A DNA stretch of 64,000 nucleotides. It comes from Ipomoea triloba. Lineage: Eukaryota > Streptophyta > Magnoliopsida > Solanales > Convolvulaceae. The DNA lies in the NCBI RefSeq assembly GCF_003576645.1, contig NC_044916.1:25914367-25978366 (forward strand). Direction: 5' to 3'. Position numbers and translations under genes: made by a program. The notes under the pieces were generated by a model. The model made no database searches and had not been told where the DNA came from. It saw only the letters and a list, made by a program, of their open reading frames with translations. Below are positions 12,387 through 23,042 of the stretch, piece by piece. Numbering within the stretch: position 1 is the first letter of the stretch; each line of letters begins with the position of its first letter.

Positions 12387-12824
12387 GGTTCACATTTGTG
12401 TGAGACCGTCTCACGGATCCTTATTCGTGAGACGGGTCGGGTCGGGTCGAAGCACCATGCAAATGTCATACTTAATGCTCAAATATAATACTAATCAGGA
12501 AACAATTTTTGTTACTTATAAGAGAAAAAGTATTACATTTTTCATAATAAGTAATGTTGACAAGTTTTCCATACTTATAAGGGAAAATATAATACTTTTG
12601 AGAAAAAATGTAATACTTTTAAATCGAAATGTAAAAGTATTGTATTTTCCCTTAAAAGTATTACATTTAGCCTTATAAGTAACAAAATTTTGATTCTTGA
12701 TTAATATTACATTTGAGCATATAAGTATGACATTTGTGCGTATAAGTGTTATATCTACATCTTGACCCGATCAGACCCGACCCGATCCGTCTCACGGTGA
12801 GACGGTCTCACACAAGTTTTTGTC
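12387..12824. mobile_element. MULE-like MITE with 'tgtgagaccgtctcac' termini, copy 1
   Basis: The terminal inverted repeats include 'ttgtgtgagaccgtctcac' on the left and its complement on the right, each followed by a gggtcgggtcgg / cccgacccga-type box. The interior repeats 'aaaagtattacatttt' in both orientations. It matches the copy at 39850-40301 along its whole length. The target duplication is obscured by flanking A-runs. It has no protein-coding capacity: the frame 12367-12678 runs through the repeats. Confidence 0.75.
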
Positions 12825-14413
12825 AAAAAAAAAATAAAAAATGCATGACACAATATTATACCATGATTGAAATTTTTGGAGAATATTATTTCAAATCAAA
12901 TTTCCCTTTACAACTGAACGTTTGGGTCAGAGTATATGACATTATCAATATAATATGAGTTTTGAATCGGAATATTAAATCCCATATTTATATGTTTAGT
13001 ACATCTTATATATATTTTTTTTTAAAAGAATGCAACATACTTCAAGAAGTGGTTTGGTAGTTAGTAATGTTTAAATTTTTCTAAGAATTTTAAATGTGAA
13101 AAAATTATTTTTACGTTTGGTGTAATTTTTGACTAAAAACATAAATAAAATTGGGTTAATAGAAATCCAATTCCATGATATAAAAATAAAATAAAATAAA
13201 ATAAAAAAGAGTAAATCCCACCAAGTGGCTCCTCTTTTTCTCTATCTCTCTCTCTTCCCCCGAACAGTAGATTGTCTTCCTCTTCATCTAACAACAAAAG
13301 AACTACCAGATTCTGCTTGTTGGCTTGACAGAGTAGAACAAAATATTTTGTTATGTCCCTTTCTATTGCGTACTTGAAATGTCATTATTCTTTCTTTCTG
13401 TGACAACTTACTCACCTATATGTACTCATTTTTTGCTTGTTTTTTTCATTATCTTCAAACTTTCTTCTTCTTCTTTCTTCCCTTTGGTATGCCAGTCATC
13501 TTCCTTGGAACTGGAGCATGTATCTCATCTCCTTAAGTTCTTGGCCAAAAAATTTCTCCATTCAATGGCTGGAGCATGTATCTCATCTCCTTAGGACTCC
13601 ACTACCTCAAAATCATACACATAATATTCACAGCAGGACCACACTACATCAAAATGATAACCATATATTATTCACAGCAAGACCACACTACATCAATATC
13701 ATAAACCCTACCACGCCACAATCCCATCCACCAAACACCACAGTATAAAAACATTACCAATCCCGCCAAATACCACAAAAATCATAGTTTGGTATGCATA
13801 CCTTACGCCCTCTTCCTCGATTTCTAGTTGTTGGCCTCGTTGTCTCTTCCTCATATTCTTCCACGCGCACTCGTCATCTAGCTCCGATTCTTGTTTATCG
13901 AATTTCATAGCATTGAGGATTGGGGATTAGGATTGCGTATGGAGGGATCGGATTTAGGATGTTGGTCGACTTTTTTTTTTTTTTTAATTATTGTTTTAAG
14001 GAAAACATCGATATATTTTTTTTTTGTGATTTTAAGGAAAACATTTAAATTGCTGACATGTAATACTAGTAATTTTATTTATTAAATGTTAACCTTATAT
14101 ATTTAAACACGACAATAACAAAGAATGTGCATATCAACTACTAACCGGTGCCATGTTATCATGGTTATTCGGAAACATGTGAAAAATAATATACGGGAAA
14201 AAATTAATAATAAATTAATCAAAATATATGTTGTGAAAAGTTAAGGTGCGGCAGGAATAATCCATAATAGGTCATGGCGGGATGACACTTGCCTTTACAA
14301 AATATGGAGATATGTCCTAATAAGCACATATTCTTGAAATAATTGGAGTTCTACGTCCATATGTTGACGACAAGTCGACAAGAGTGACTCAGAAGTGGGA
14401 GTAGTGTTAGGGT
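12825..14413. other. intergenic; local direct repeats at 13510-13710
   Basis: No gene is supported. A 27-bp direct repeat beginning 'ctggagcatgtatctcatct' occurs near 13512 and 13570, and an imperfect tandem unit containing 'ccacactacatcaa' occurs near 13640 and 13686. Pyrimidine-rich tracts lie at 13230-13290 and 13440-13490. The open frames on both strands here follow these repeats and show no domain. Confidence 0.5.
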
Positions 14414-14422
14414 TATTATTCC

Positions 14423-15015
14423 GGCAAATTATGCTGTGGACCCAAGTCCACCTTGCAAGGTGGACCTGGGTCCAAAACTACGTCATTTTTGTCTCTCTCT
14501 CTCTTTTTTTTTTTTTTAAATTAGTAAACATATTGCTGAATATAGAGTTGTCCAAAAATGTGTGAATGTAGAGGTTTCAAAGTGTGAATGTAGAGTATAG
14601 AAATCGTGAATGTAGATTTATGATTGTGTGAATGTAGAGTTGCCCAGAAATGTGTGAATGTGGAGGTTTCAAATTGTGAATATAGAGTATAGAAATCGTA
14701 AATGTAGAGTTATGCATGTGTGAATCTGTAATAGAGTTAAAGAAGTTCTAGCAACTTGTAGCACTGTAATGTGTGAATGTGGAGTTCTAAAGTTGTGAAT
14801 ATGGAGTATAGGACATGTAAATATAGAGTTTTGAATGTGTGAATGCATAACAGTGGTAATATAGTTACTAAACATATAATCATGTAATGTGTGAATGTGG
14901 AGTTTACAAAGTGTGAATGTAGAGTATAGTGTATTTGAATGTAGAGGATAATGCATGTGAATGTAGACCCAGGTCCACCTTGCAAGGTGGACCTGGGTCC
15001 ACGGCAACACAACCC
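14423..15015. mobile_element. non-autonomous MULE derivative with perfect 9-bp TSD
   Basis: The ends are ggcaaattatgctgtgg and, reverse complemented, gggttgtgttgccgtgg. The 9-bp direct repeat tattattcc flanks them exactly at 14414-14422 and 15016-15024. Each end carries a palindrome around the core ccttgcaagg: the left (14437-14472) has one mismatch between arms and the right (about 14968-15001) is perfect. The 450-bp interior is almost entirely the GTGAATGTAGAG-type short repeat found in the introns of the 43.6-kb MULE. It appears to be a deletion derivative of that family and encodes nothing. Confidence 0.9.
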
Positions 15016-15117
15016 TATTATTCCCACCTCTTTAAGGCCCAAATAAATTAATAGCCCAAGTGATCTATAAGTTCATCGAAAGTTAACCCAAGAAGATAAA
15101 ATCCACTTAAGTAGGCT

Positions 15118-15335
15118 ACTTTTTTTTTTTTGAAGGTAAACGTAGCTATTCCATTAATTCATAACATAAAACGTTTACATCAACGATCAATGAAATGGTA
15201 AATCATTCCTTACAGTCAGACATAGAAACAACTTTTCTAACTATACTATAGAAAACTTGAATCGCAGACTTTTCATAACTAGGAAGCTATGTTCTTCCAA
15301 GGAGCTTAAAGCTTCATCAAAGATCTGGGTCTTCA
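15118..15335 (-). repeat. probable LINE 3' end fragment
   Basis: A T-run at 15120-15131 is the complement of a poly-A tail. It is followed by 'gtagctattccattaattca', the complement of a 3' UTR-like segment similar in layout to the LINE tail at 9192-9260. No coding domain is visible, so the call is tentative. Confidence 0.4.
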
Positions 15336-15907
15336 TCATCATTCTTTTTTGCTCGCCCAGGATAAGATCAACACTTGCCGAAACCAAACTAAACGATTTA
15401 TGTTAATGATAATGAAAAGCTCGTGAAAGTAACGAGAGGAAAAAACCCGTGAAAGTAACGAGAGGAAAACACAATAATAGAGAAAATAAAAAGTGGTAAA
15501 GCCAAAGTAGGGTTGGGAGTTCAAGACTACCAACACAAACCCCAATACCTATCTACTATTATTTTATTCAAAGGGAAAGAAAACGGAAGAAGAAGATCTG
15601 TGGCGGTGGTCGGAGGCGGACGGAGCTGCGACGGTGGTCGGGACGAAAGAAGAGCGAGAGTAAACGTAGAAGGTGACCAAAACCGCCGGCTCAAAACTCC
15701 ATTAGAGCTCCGGCCGGAGGCCGACGGTGGAAGCCGAAGTTGAGCAGCAGAGAAAAGCTTTTTGTTTTAGAGAGAAAAGTAGGCTACTTAGAACTCAAGA
15801 ACTAAATAAAAGAGAATTTACCTTTTTTGCCCATCTAGGCCAGTAGGCCTCCCCTACAAAAAGGGGAAAAGACAAATGACTAAGCGAGCTTATTTCCTCT
15901 CACTGGC
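15336..15907. other. intergenic with a GC-richer purine block
   Basis: A 23-bp direct repeat (cgtgaaagtaacgagaggaa) lies at about 15422 and 15449. The block 15580-15745 is purine- and GC-rich compared with its surroundings. The short open frame there (15513-15743) has no recognisable domain. It might be a remnant of a captured or old gene piece, but I cannot identify it. Confidence 0.4.
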
Positions 15908-15913
15908 CACTCT

Positions 15914-15964
<51 letters not shown>

Positions 15965-16025
15965 GGNNNNNNNNNNNNNNNNNNNNNNNNNNNNNNNNNN
16001 NNNNNNNNNNNNNNNNNNNNNNNNN

Positions 16026-16073
<48 letters not shown>
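15908..16073. other. poly-A run with a 59-bp assembly gap
   Basis: An A-homopolymer of over 50 bases, a short G-run, Ns at 15967-16025, then another A-run. The true sequence and its length are unknown. Any frame crossing it is an artefact. Confidence 0.95.
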
Positions 16074-16075
<2 letters not shown>

Positions 16076-16199
16076 ACCTAGCCCTCTCTTTCTCCTTCCC
16101 CACTCCGTCTTCTCATCTTCTTCTTCTTCTTTTTTTTTTTTTTTTTAAACCACTCCATCTTCTTCATAGTTTGAAACTCCATTAATGACTTCCAACAAG

Positions 16200-16759
16200 G
16201 CCAAATTATGCTATGAACCCAGGTCCAAAACGCATATCTGAAATAACGGTGTCGCTAATGGCATTGTTTTCTCAACCAATGATATTTTATATTTTTATGA
16301 ATATAGTTTAAAAATTGTGAATATAAAGTTAAAAAATTGTGAATATACATTCAAAAAGTGAGAATATAGATTCAAAAATTGTGTTATACTATTGAATATA
16401 GAGTTTTATAATTGTGAATACAGAGTTATGGAATTGTGAATATAGAGTTATAAAATTGTGAATATAGAGTTCAAAGATTATGAATATAGAGTTCAAAAAT
16501 TGTGAATATAGAGTTCTGTAATTTTGTATATTGAAATCTAAAATTGTGAATATTTAATTCTAAAATTGTCGATATAGAGATTTAAAATTCTAAATATAGA
16601 GTTCAAAATTTGTGAATATAGATGAATGAATTCTGAAGACTCGACAAGGAAGTAAGGAATTTTTTTTTTGAATTACAGCGTTGTTTTGCTTCAAAACGAC
16701 ACTGTTTTGGACCCGAGTATACCTTGCAAGGTGGACCCGGGTCCACAATATAACAATTG
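16200..16759. mobile_element. non-autonomous MULE derivative, family of 43.6-kb element
   Basis: The left end gccaaattatgctatgaaccc and the right end (reverse complement caattgttatattgtggaccc) match the family termini. The right end keeps a palindrome-like block around ccttgcaagg (about 16712-16744). The interior is an array of 'ttgtgaatatagagtt' words. No matching 9-bp flank is left. The segment near 16530-16580 lines up closely with the empty-site sequence of the element at 32214, so the two are close sisters. Confidence 0.75.
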
Positions 16760-16867
16760 TCATTGTATATTATATGTATTTTATTATGATATCAAATAGT
16801 GAAATTTTAGGCTTGATTTAGCCCAAAAAGACCCGTGATTTTCCCTTTAGTGTTTCCCCGTTAAAAT

Positions 16868-17056
16868 CTTTTCCTTTTTTTTTTTTGAGTACTACTGACT
16901 CTGTTACAATGTAGTATGTGTTCATAGCTACTTTCTCAACCTAGTGAAAAAACTGACTCTGTTACAATGTAGTATGTGTTCATAGCTACTTTCTCAACCT
17001 AGTGAAAAAAAAAAAAAGAGTCAACCGTTGCCTCCACTGAGGCTCGAATATCTTTT
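16868..17056 (-). repeat. SINE family S1 copy with internal tandem duplication
   Basis: On the minus strand: a B-box-like 'attcgagcctcagtggagg', then gactctttttt, then 'ggttgagaaagtagctatga', then 'acactacattgtaacagagt', then an A-tail (T-run at 16873-16886). About 68 bp containing the 'ctgttacaatgtagtatgtg' segment is repeated exactly in tandem (about 16898-17006). The A-box end is not present. Confidence 0.7.
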
Positions 17057-17059
17057 CCT

Positions 17060-17683
17060 TATTCCATTTATTTATGTTATTTAGCTCATCCTATGATTTT
17101 ATGTTATTATGTTACATCTGACCTCACATTTTGTCCCTACACTAACTTTGTCCCACAAGAATACAATATAATCTTCATTAAAATGCTATAATTTGATATT
17201 AGATTTTTGCCAAAATTCAAAATTCTGGGTTGTTGATTGAAACAAACCACCTAAAATTGGAACACAATGTGCCACCACACCCAAAGAGAGACCCTACTAT
17301 TTGTTCAGCTTTCATAACATAATCGAATTTGGCTTCTTTTATGGTTGGAGTGTCAGTTTTTGTGGGAGATAGTCTACACATTTCAATCAATTCTATTTGC
17401 TTAGCTTCATTCTCACCCTCACCTTTTATACTTTTATTTCTTTGCCTTATAATGTTCTTTCTATTCATCCCCCATGCCAGCCCATATATCATTGCAAGAT
17501 TCCTTGTTTCTTTTCAGGTATATCTCTCTTTCCACATTCTCTCCATGTGTAACAATGCCTATATATATGGACTTTCTCATGTCTTACAACCTTAACTTTT
17601 TGGTACTAGCTAGGTGCATATATATGAGGTTAAATTAATTTAGTCCATATATATCCAGCCTCAATCAATCTTGATCAATATAT
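17060..17683 (+). promoter_or_regulatory. upstream region of the IQD gene
   Basis: About 620 bp of non-coding sequence precede the IQD start codon. It includes TA-rich stretches near 17560-17680 ('tatatatggac', 'atatatatgaggtt') that could serve as core promoter or leader. No specific cis element can be assigned with confidence. Short open frames on both strands (17217-17595) show no domain. Confidence 0.35.
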
Positions 17684-20600
17684 ATGGGTTGGCGTGGGTG
17701 GTACAGAAAGATCACTGGCCTTAAGACACGAAAGAATGGTCCATCTAATCGGTTGAAGGTAATTTTCTTTTATTATATTATTCTTTATATTTGATCTATT
17801 ATATATCGGTTAATTTTTATAGATAAACTTTATCACAAGTTAATTAAGTGAAATCATGTTAGATTGTGTAAAAGGTGGGAGTCTTGCAAATGGGATCAAT
17901 CATCATATATATGATTCTTGTTTTTGCTTTATTTGGGTAGTCAGTAAGCACCGAAGCGAATGGTGGTTCAAGCAAGAACAATGAACTGACTGAAGAAATT
18001 GCTGCAACTCAAATTCAAAGAGCCTTCAGGGCATACAAGGTAACGCTTACGTTGTGTTCACTGCCCTGTAACGTTAATGTTTGAATCTTCAGTTTGTACG
18101 TGTTTGTTTGGTAAAGGTTATTTTATTAGATTTTTTAGATTACAAATTATATACTCCACATTTAAATTGCATGCTTAATTTATGAGGTAACCCTAACCAT
18201 GTTATGATGTTGGTTGGATAATTGTTGGGTAATATTTGACTATCCGTAATAGTTAACTCTTTATTTGCCTTCTTAGACTCTTTTATCAAAGAAAATATTT
18301 AATTTCTTGATCAGCATCCAAGAAATAAATTAAGTAATCAAATTCAACATTCTTTATTAGCTTTTTTTTGGTCAGGATTTCAATAGTTGATTTATTGTGT
18401 GCTTTTATTATTTATTTAACTTTTAGGAGGTACATTTGTTAGTTTAAATGATTAATTTCAAAAACTGAAAAGAAAAATATATTTTGTATTTGTTCTTGAA
18501 TTCATAATCTTGGTTTTCTCCTCATCCCTCAAATTTTAGAATATTTAGTTAATCAATAAATCGAATATCAGTTAATTATCAAAAAAATATTGTTGACAAA
18601 ATAATTGGAACTTTTATTTGATAAAAGCCGGACAAGCAAGATTTAAATAAATGTAATTTTTATTGTTGTATATGAAAAAGTTTTGTGATATGAAAATTTT
18701 GAAGGCATCAATTAGCATATGTATTGATCATACTTATACAATTATGTTCCTCACAAATGGCCACGTAGAGTATTGTCATAAAACCCTCGAGACATAGCTC
18801 AGTGATCAAAAGGTTGAGTGTGGGTGTAATGACCCAGAAAATACTCAGATTCGAATCCTCAACGGGGGAGGATCTTAACCTTGAAGCAAAAAGCAAACAC
18901 TCTGATTCAGCATCACTGATGTACATCCACAATTTACCTCCTCTCACAATCCTAATGTTGACTGACATGATAAATTTTGCTTATAACTTTGGCCCCAAAC
19001 GATGATGAATGGCATAATTGGCATTCAACATAGCATTAAATCCCAGTAGATGTATTGACTAGAAGAGGTATACCCTGAGAATGATGTTATTTGCAGCAGG
19101 GTAGAAAAGCTATTCGGCGTCTAAGAGGGACAGTGAAACTCCAGGGCGCGATCGAAGCTTATAGTGTAAACGACCAAGTTGCTGCAACTCTGAAGCATAT
19201 ACATTCATGGAGCAGAGTTCAGTCGGAGATCAAAGCCCGTCGCCTTTGCATGGTCACTGAAGGCCGACTCAAGCAGAAGAAGATTCAAAATCAGATCAAG
19301 CTTGAGGCTAAGCTTCATGAGCTTGAGGTAGGTGACATAACATAACATAACATGTTTCTTTTCTTTCGATTACTGCTTCTTTTGCAAAATTTGAGTTCTC
19401 AGCTGAAAAATGTTTTCAATTTTTAAAATGAAAAACTATGCTAGTAAACATGTTTTTTGTTTTCTATTCTCCGGAAAATTGGAGAAAATTTTATGTTAGT
19501 AAACAGTAAACATGTTTTCTATTCTCCAATTCTCCAGTTTTCTAGTAAACGGGACTTAAGGTTTTTGTTTGGTATTGGAGAATAAGGTAAGGGTGAAAAT
19601 TCATTTCCTGTGACCGAGTATATATGCATGTTAATTAAAACATTTGTATTGATTTCTCAAGTCTGTCTGAATGTGTCAATGAATGATTTATTGTTCAAAA
19701 GGTCCTACTACCTACCATAATTACCTTCAGCTTATTGGGGCATTGAATTGTGAAATTAATATGATCTGTGTCATGACAGAAATCCATATGGTCTGGTCTC
19801 CATCATTTCTGGGTTATAGCAATGTTAATTAAAATGCACACATTACAAATCAGAAATGAAAATTTAAGACGGGAACCACGACTATTCTTTATTACACATC
19901 TTTAGTTAGAGTCTCCTTTTTGAGTGATGAGAGAAATCTGCAGTCACTATCTGGTCTTGTGACCCTAGCTGAGTTAGAGTCTCCTTCTTGCCATCATATC
20001 AAGAGGACATTTGGGTTAGAATCTCAGCCTTCTTGGTTTGAGCCGGTCAGCTATGAGCAACCTAGACTGGTTTATCACCTTGTGATCTTTTGCTGGCTAA
20101 GGTCACAAGGCAAGGTTTACCTAGTGCACACCCTCAGGTAATGGCTGCGGGTTTCTCTCAATCACCTAAAAAAGAGGACATTTGTAGCTTATATGCTTAA
20201 ATACTTGATTGAATAAGCTCCAATTTCAATCTAGTTACACTTGATGACTCGATTCACTTAAGTTTTAAGATGTTTTAGTCACATTGATTAGTTCAACTCC
20301 CATCAACAGGTGGAATGGAGCAGTGGGTCAGAAACCATGGAGGAAATCCTTCAAAAGATTCAGCAGAGGGAAGAAGCAGCTGTTAAAAGAGAAAGGGCAA
20401 TGGCTTATGCATTTTCTCACCAGGCTAGTTTGCTCTCTTTATACTATTCACCGATCAAAACAACCCTTCTTTCCCCGCTCATTTCCTTATAATCCCGATA
20501 CCCAATTTCAATAATCGTTTCGATAATTTGCAGTGGAGGGCAAATTCAGGTCACTATTTTGGGCAAGCATACTATGATCTGGGGAAAGAGAGCTGGGGGT

Positions 20601-20812
20601 GGAGCTGGAAGGAGAGATGGATAGCAGTTCGCCCATGGGAAATTAGGGTTCAAGCAGACCCAAAAAAGGTAGGCAAAACAGCAAGCTTGGGACCTGTTAA
20701 ACTTGTTGTTTCAGTCAACAATCCTCCATTGTCAAATGGTAAGATCTCTACTCCAGCAAGAAAACCATCTGACAATAATCCTGAAATTCAAACTCCCCAA
20801 GAGCCTGTTTAG
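17684..20812 (+). CDS. IQD: IQ67-domain (IQD) calmodulin-binding protein, five exons
   Basis: Exons: 17684-17758, 17941-18039, 19097-19327, 20310-20423, 20534-20812, giving about 265 residues. The start ATG gives MGWRGWYRK, a basic N-terminus usual for IQDs. The IQ67 region begins with EEIAATQIQRAFRAYK (residues 43-58), split from GRKAIRRLRGTVKLQ by a phase-0 intron at the position characteristic of the family. Later motifs are EWSSGSETMEEILQKIQ and RAMAYAFSHQ joined to WRANSGHYFGQAYYDLGK. IQD proteins bind calmodulin and act at microtubules, membranes or nucleus as scaffolds; that is family knowledge, not shown here. The acceptor of exon 3 could be 19097 or 19100 (NAGNAG). Intron 4 needs a GC donor. 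Introns 2 and 3 carry SINE-like repeats. The length is at the short end of the family. Confidence 0.9.
18785..18990 (+). repeat. tRNA-derived SINE-like repeat in IQD intron 2
   Basis: The stretch 'acatagctcagtgatcaaaa' resembles a pol III A box, and 'cagattcgaatcctcaacgg' contains a good B box (GATTCGAATCC). The spacing of about 55 bp suits a tRNA-derived SINE head. Short open frames on both strands across it are not genes. Confidence 0.55.
19900..20170 (+). repeat. SINE-like dispersed repeat in IQD intron 3
   Basis: Contains 'gggttagaatctcagcc' (B-box-like), then 'gagccggtcagctatgagca', then 'acctagactggtttatcacc', then 'gatcttttgctggctaagg', then 'ggtaatggctgcgggttt'. The same ordered segments, diverged, occur at 62430-62640, which shows that this is a dispersed family. 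The open frame 19920-20141 is the repeat read through. Confidence 0.65.
20424..20533 (+). other. GC-AG intron of the IQD gene
   Basis: The exon ends in CACCAG and the next bases are GCTAGT, so the donor is GC rather than GT. The acceptor is a normal TTGCAG at 20528-20533. Joining here restores the conserved SHQWRA motif. Reading on without splicing gives an unrelated 23-residue tail and a stop. Confidence 0.75.
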
Positions 20813-22760
20813 ACTCGAAAAAAAAAAAAAAAATCTTCCATAATTTTCTATTTATTTGTTATGGTTGTGATGATGGAATTGAATTGGTTTGTTGTGTCTA
20901 TAGTCTATACCAAGAAAGAAACAAAAAGAGAAGAAAAAGAAGGAAAAAAGTGTTTTTTTTGTGATAATGATGAAAGGGGTGATGGGAACTTCTGCAATAT
21001 GTTTTTTGGATTCTTGTAAGCCATTTATTTATTTCTGGTTTATGGTGTAACAGCTGCAACTATGGTCCATTTCTACAAGAAAAAAACACTTCCCCTCACA
21101 TAATTTATTGGTGTGGTCTGTACTTAAATGTTACGAAATGAACATAAATAAAGTAAAGCACCTACTCATGACTCCATTACAAACTAAACTAAGATTCGCT
21201 TTCCTGTCCTGTGGTTACCCTATCCCAAACCCAACAAACAAACACCTATTCAACCCCACCACATGCATCATGTATGGTACAAACAACCATTTTTCGAGGT
21301 TTTTTAAGCGGGTGTGGTATATTCGTCATGGCCCAGGGTCTGCTAAACCTAACTCTTTCCCCGAAGACAAACCAGAATGTTAAGCCTAAAAACGTAAGCA
21401 TTTTAGCAAACAGTAGTCTATGCATATGCACAAGGTTATCCCATCCCCAATGATGTGTTCATATCAACCATAAAGTGCCAACAACCATTAAGCAAAGGTC
21501 GCAATCTGGGTAGGAGTAATGTGTTGGGATATTTAATTTTTAAGGAAGTGGGGGGAATAGAAGAAAACTAACATCCAGCTAGATCGGGATATTTTTACAA
21601 GGTACTGAGTTTGCAAAAGGTGGGGGGACCATGGATTCTTTGCCAAATGCCAAGTACCATTATATTAGTGCTGTCCCTCGGTATATTTCCATCGAGCATT
21701 TCATCATTTGCAGTAACATGATTGGTTCCTAGATTATCATTCATTAGACTCACCTTCATCTCCAAAGGGCGGGACACTTATTATAAGACCTTAGGTTCTG
21801 TGGCAACTAGTACTAGTCCTTTCTAGTTTCTATGCTAGCCTCAGATCGACATTTCATCGCAAAACACTAAACCCCCATGACCCAGATGACTAGCAACCGA
21901 GTTTTCTAATCCGAAATCTTTAAATAGCAAGCTTTTCAGATGCATTCAATATCCGGTACCGAAGCTTTAAAGACTCTGTTTTACTTGTCTGTTATGCCAA
22001 AAAGGGGCGATCTCTACACCCTACCGTATTCTAAATTCAATCTATTCCTACAATGCCATAGGGCTGCTAAGACAGGAAAATTAATGGCACTTGAATGAGC
22101 AGGAACAGTACACTATGAAAGAGTAGCTCAACAGAGCTGGCTAAATCGTATATCTAACTATCAGGCTATAACTATAGATCCACCCTTAATTACTCCAACT
22201 GTTCATAGAAAATGACCTCGATTTTTATGCTCCCAGAAAGATTAGCAGTGATAGGGATGTAAAAGATCGGGTACTCTTCAATTCTCTTTGCAGATTTCAG
22301 AAAGTTGTTGAAACATTAATCAGTGCATTAGAAAAAAGCAGTAAAGCAAACAATCAGTATTAGTTCTCTTTCATCTACATGAAAAATTTGACCACTTCAT
22401 TTTCTTAACTGATCAAAACCATTTTCTCCTTTCATAATCATTTCAATTCGAAAAAGAAAGAAAGAAAGAAAGAAACCACTAGGATCAATGCTAAAGGCTT
22501 CTATCAAACTAGATTTGACATTAAGAACCATTATGAAGCAATGAAAACACGTACTAAACAAAGCTTAGGAAACACTAAATTCATAAAATTCAAAGCAAGG
22601 AGTAAGCTCCCTGATTAGGATGGCAATAGAAACACAACATAATCCTCAAACTAGACAAAGTTGAGCTCTGGAAGCCCACTCAATCATACATAAATGTAAA
22701 ACTTGATAATAATCGACATGAACTAATACAGATAACAATAAAACCCGGGATAGAAAAACC
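20813..22760. other. intergenic between IQD and TCP genes
   Basis: The A-run at about 20818-20833 and the T/G-rich sequence after it are the likely IQD 3' UTR and terminator region. A (gaaa)n microsatellite lies near 22452-22475. No further gene was recognised; frames at 21108-21453 and 21595-21777 look random. Confidence 0.5.
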
Positions 22761-22762
22761 TG

Positions 22763-23042
22763 AAACTATGCCAACAAGTCTTCTACCACGGGTGGCCGCC
22801 ATTGATTTAGACTCAGCAAATTCCCTTTTCCTTCTCTGCCTCCAAGATCTCTTGCAGAAGCATCATAACTAATTTGATCTTGTTCAACTTAACTTAAGAA
22901 GTATTCTTCATCATATCCTGCAACTTGAATTCAATGTAATAGTGAACTGTGTTGCTAAAACATGAGTGGACATAGTACGATGAAGCGCCAAAAACAAAGA
23001 CATACCTTGGAGAGAAGAAACGAGAGATTATCGAGAGCTAAT
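22763..23042 (-). other. possible spliced 3' UTR of the TCP gene
   Basis: On the minus strand, 40 bp after the TCP stop, there is a good donor (CTCCAAG/GTATGT, at about 23003) and a matching acceptor (AAGTTGCAG/GATATG, at about 22921). A second donor-like site (AGTTTCAG/GTTTTTC) lies near 22762. This suggests that the TCP transcript may be spliced within its 3' UTR. It is inferred from splice motifs only. Confidence 0.4.

Noticed and set aside
15876..16148. Poly-lysine open frame across an N gap
   Set aside because: Caused by the A-homopolymer and Ns.
18785..20170. Possible functional tRNA genes because of A- and B-box-like sequences
   Set aside because: No cloverleaf with paired acceptor, D, anticodon and T stems can be formed; the boxes belong to SINE-like repeats.
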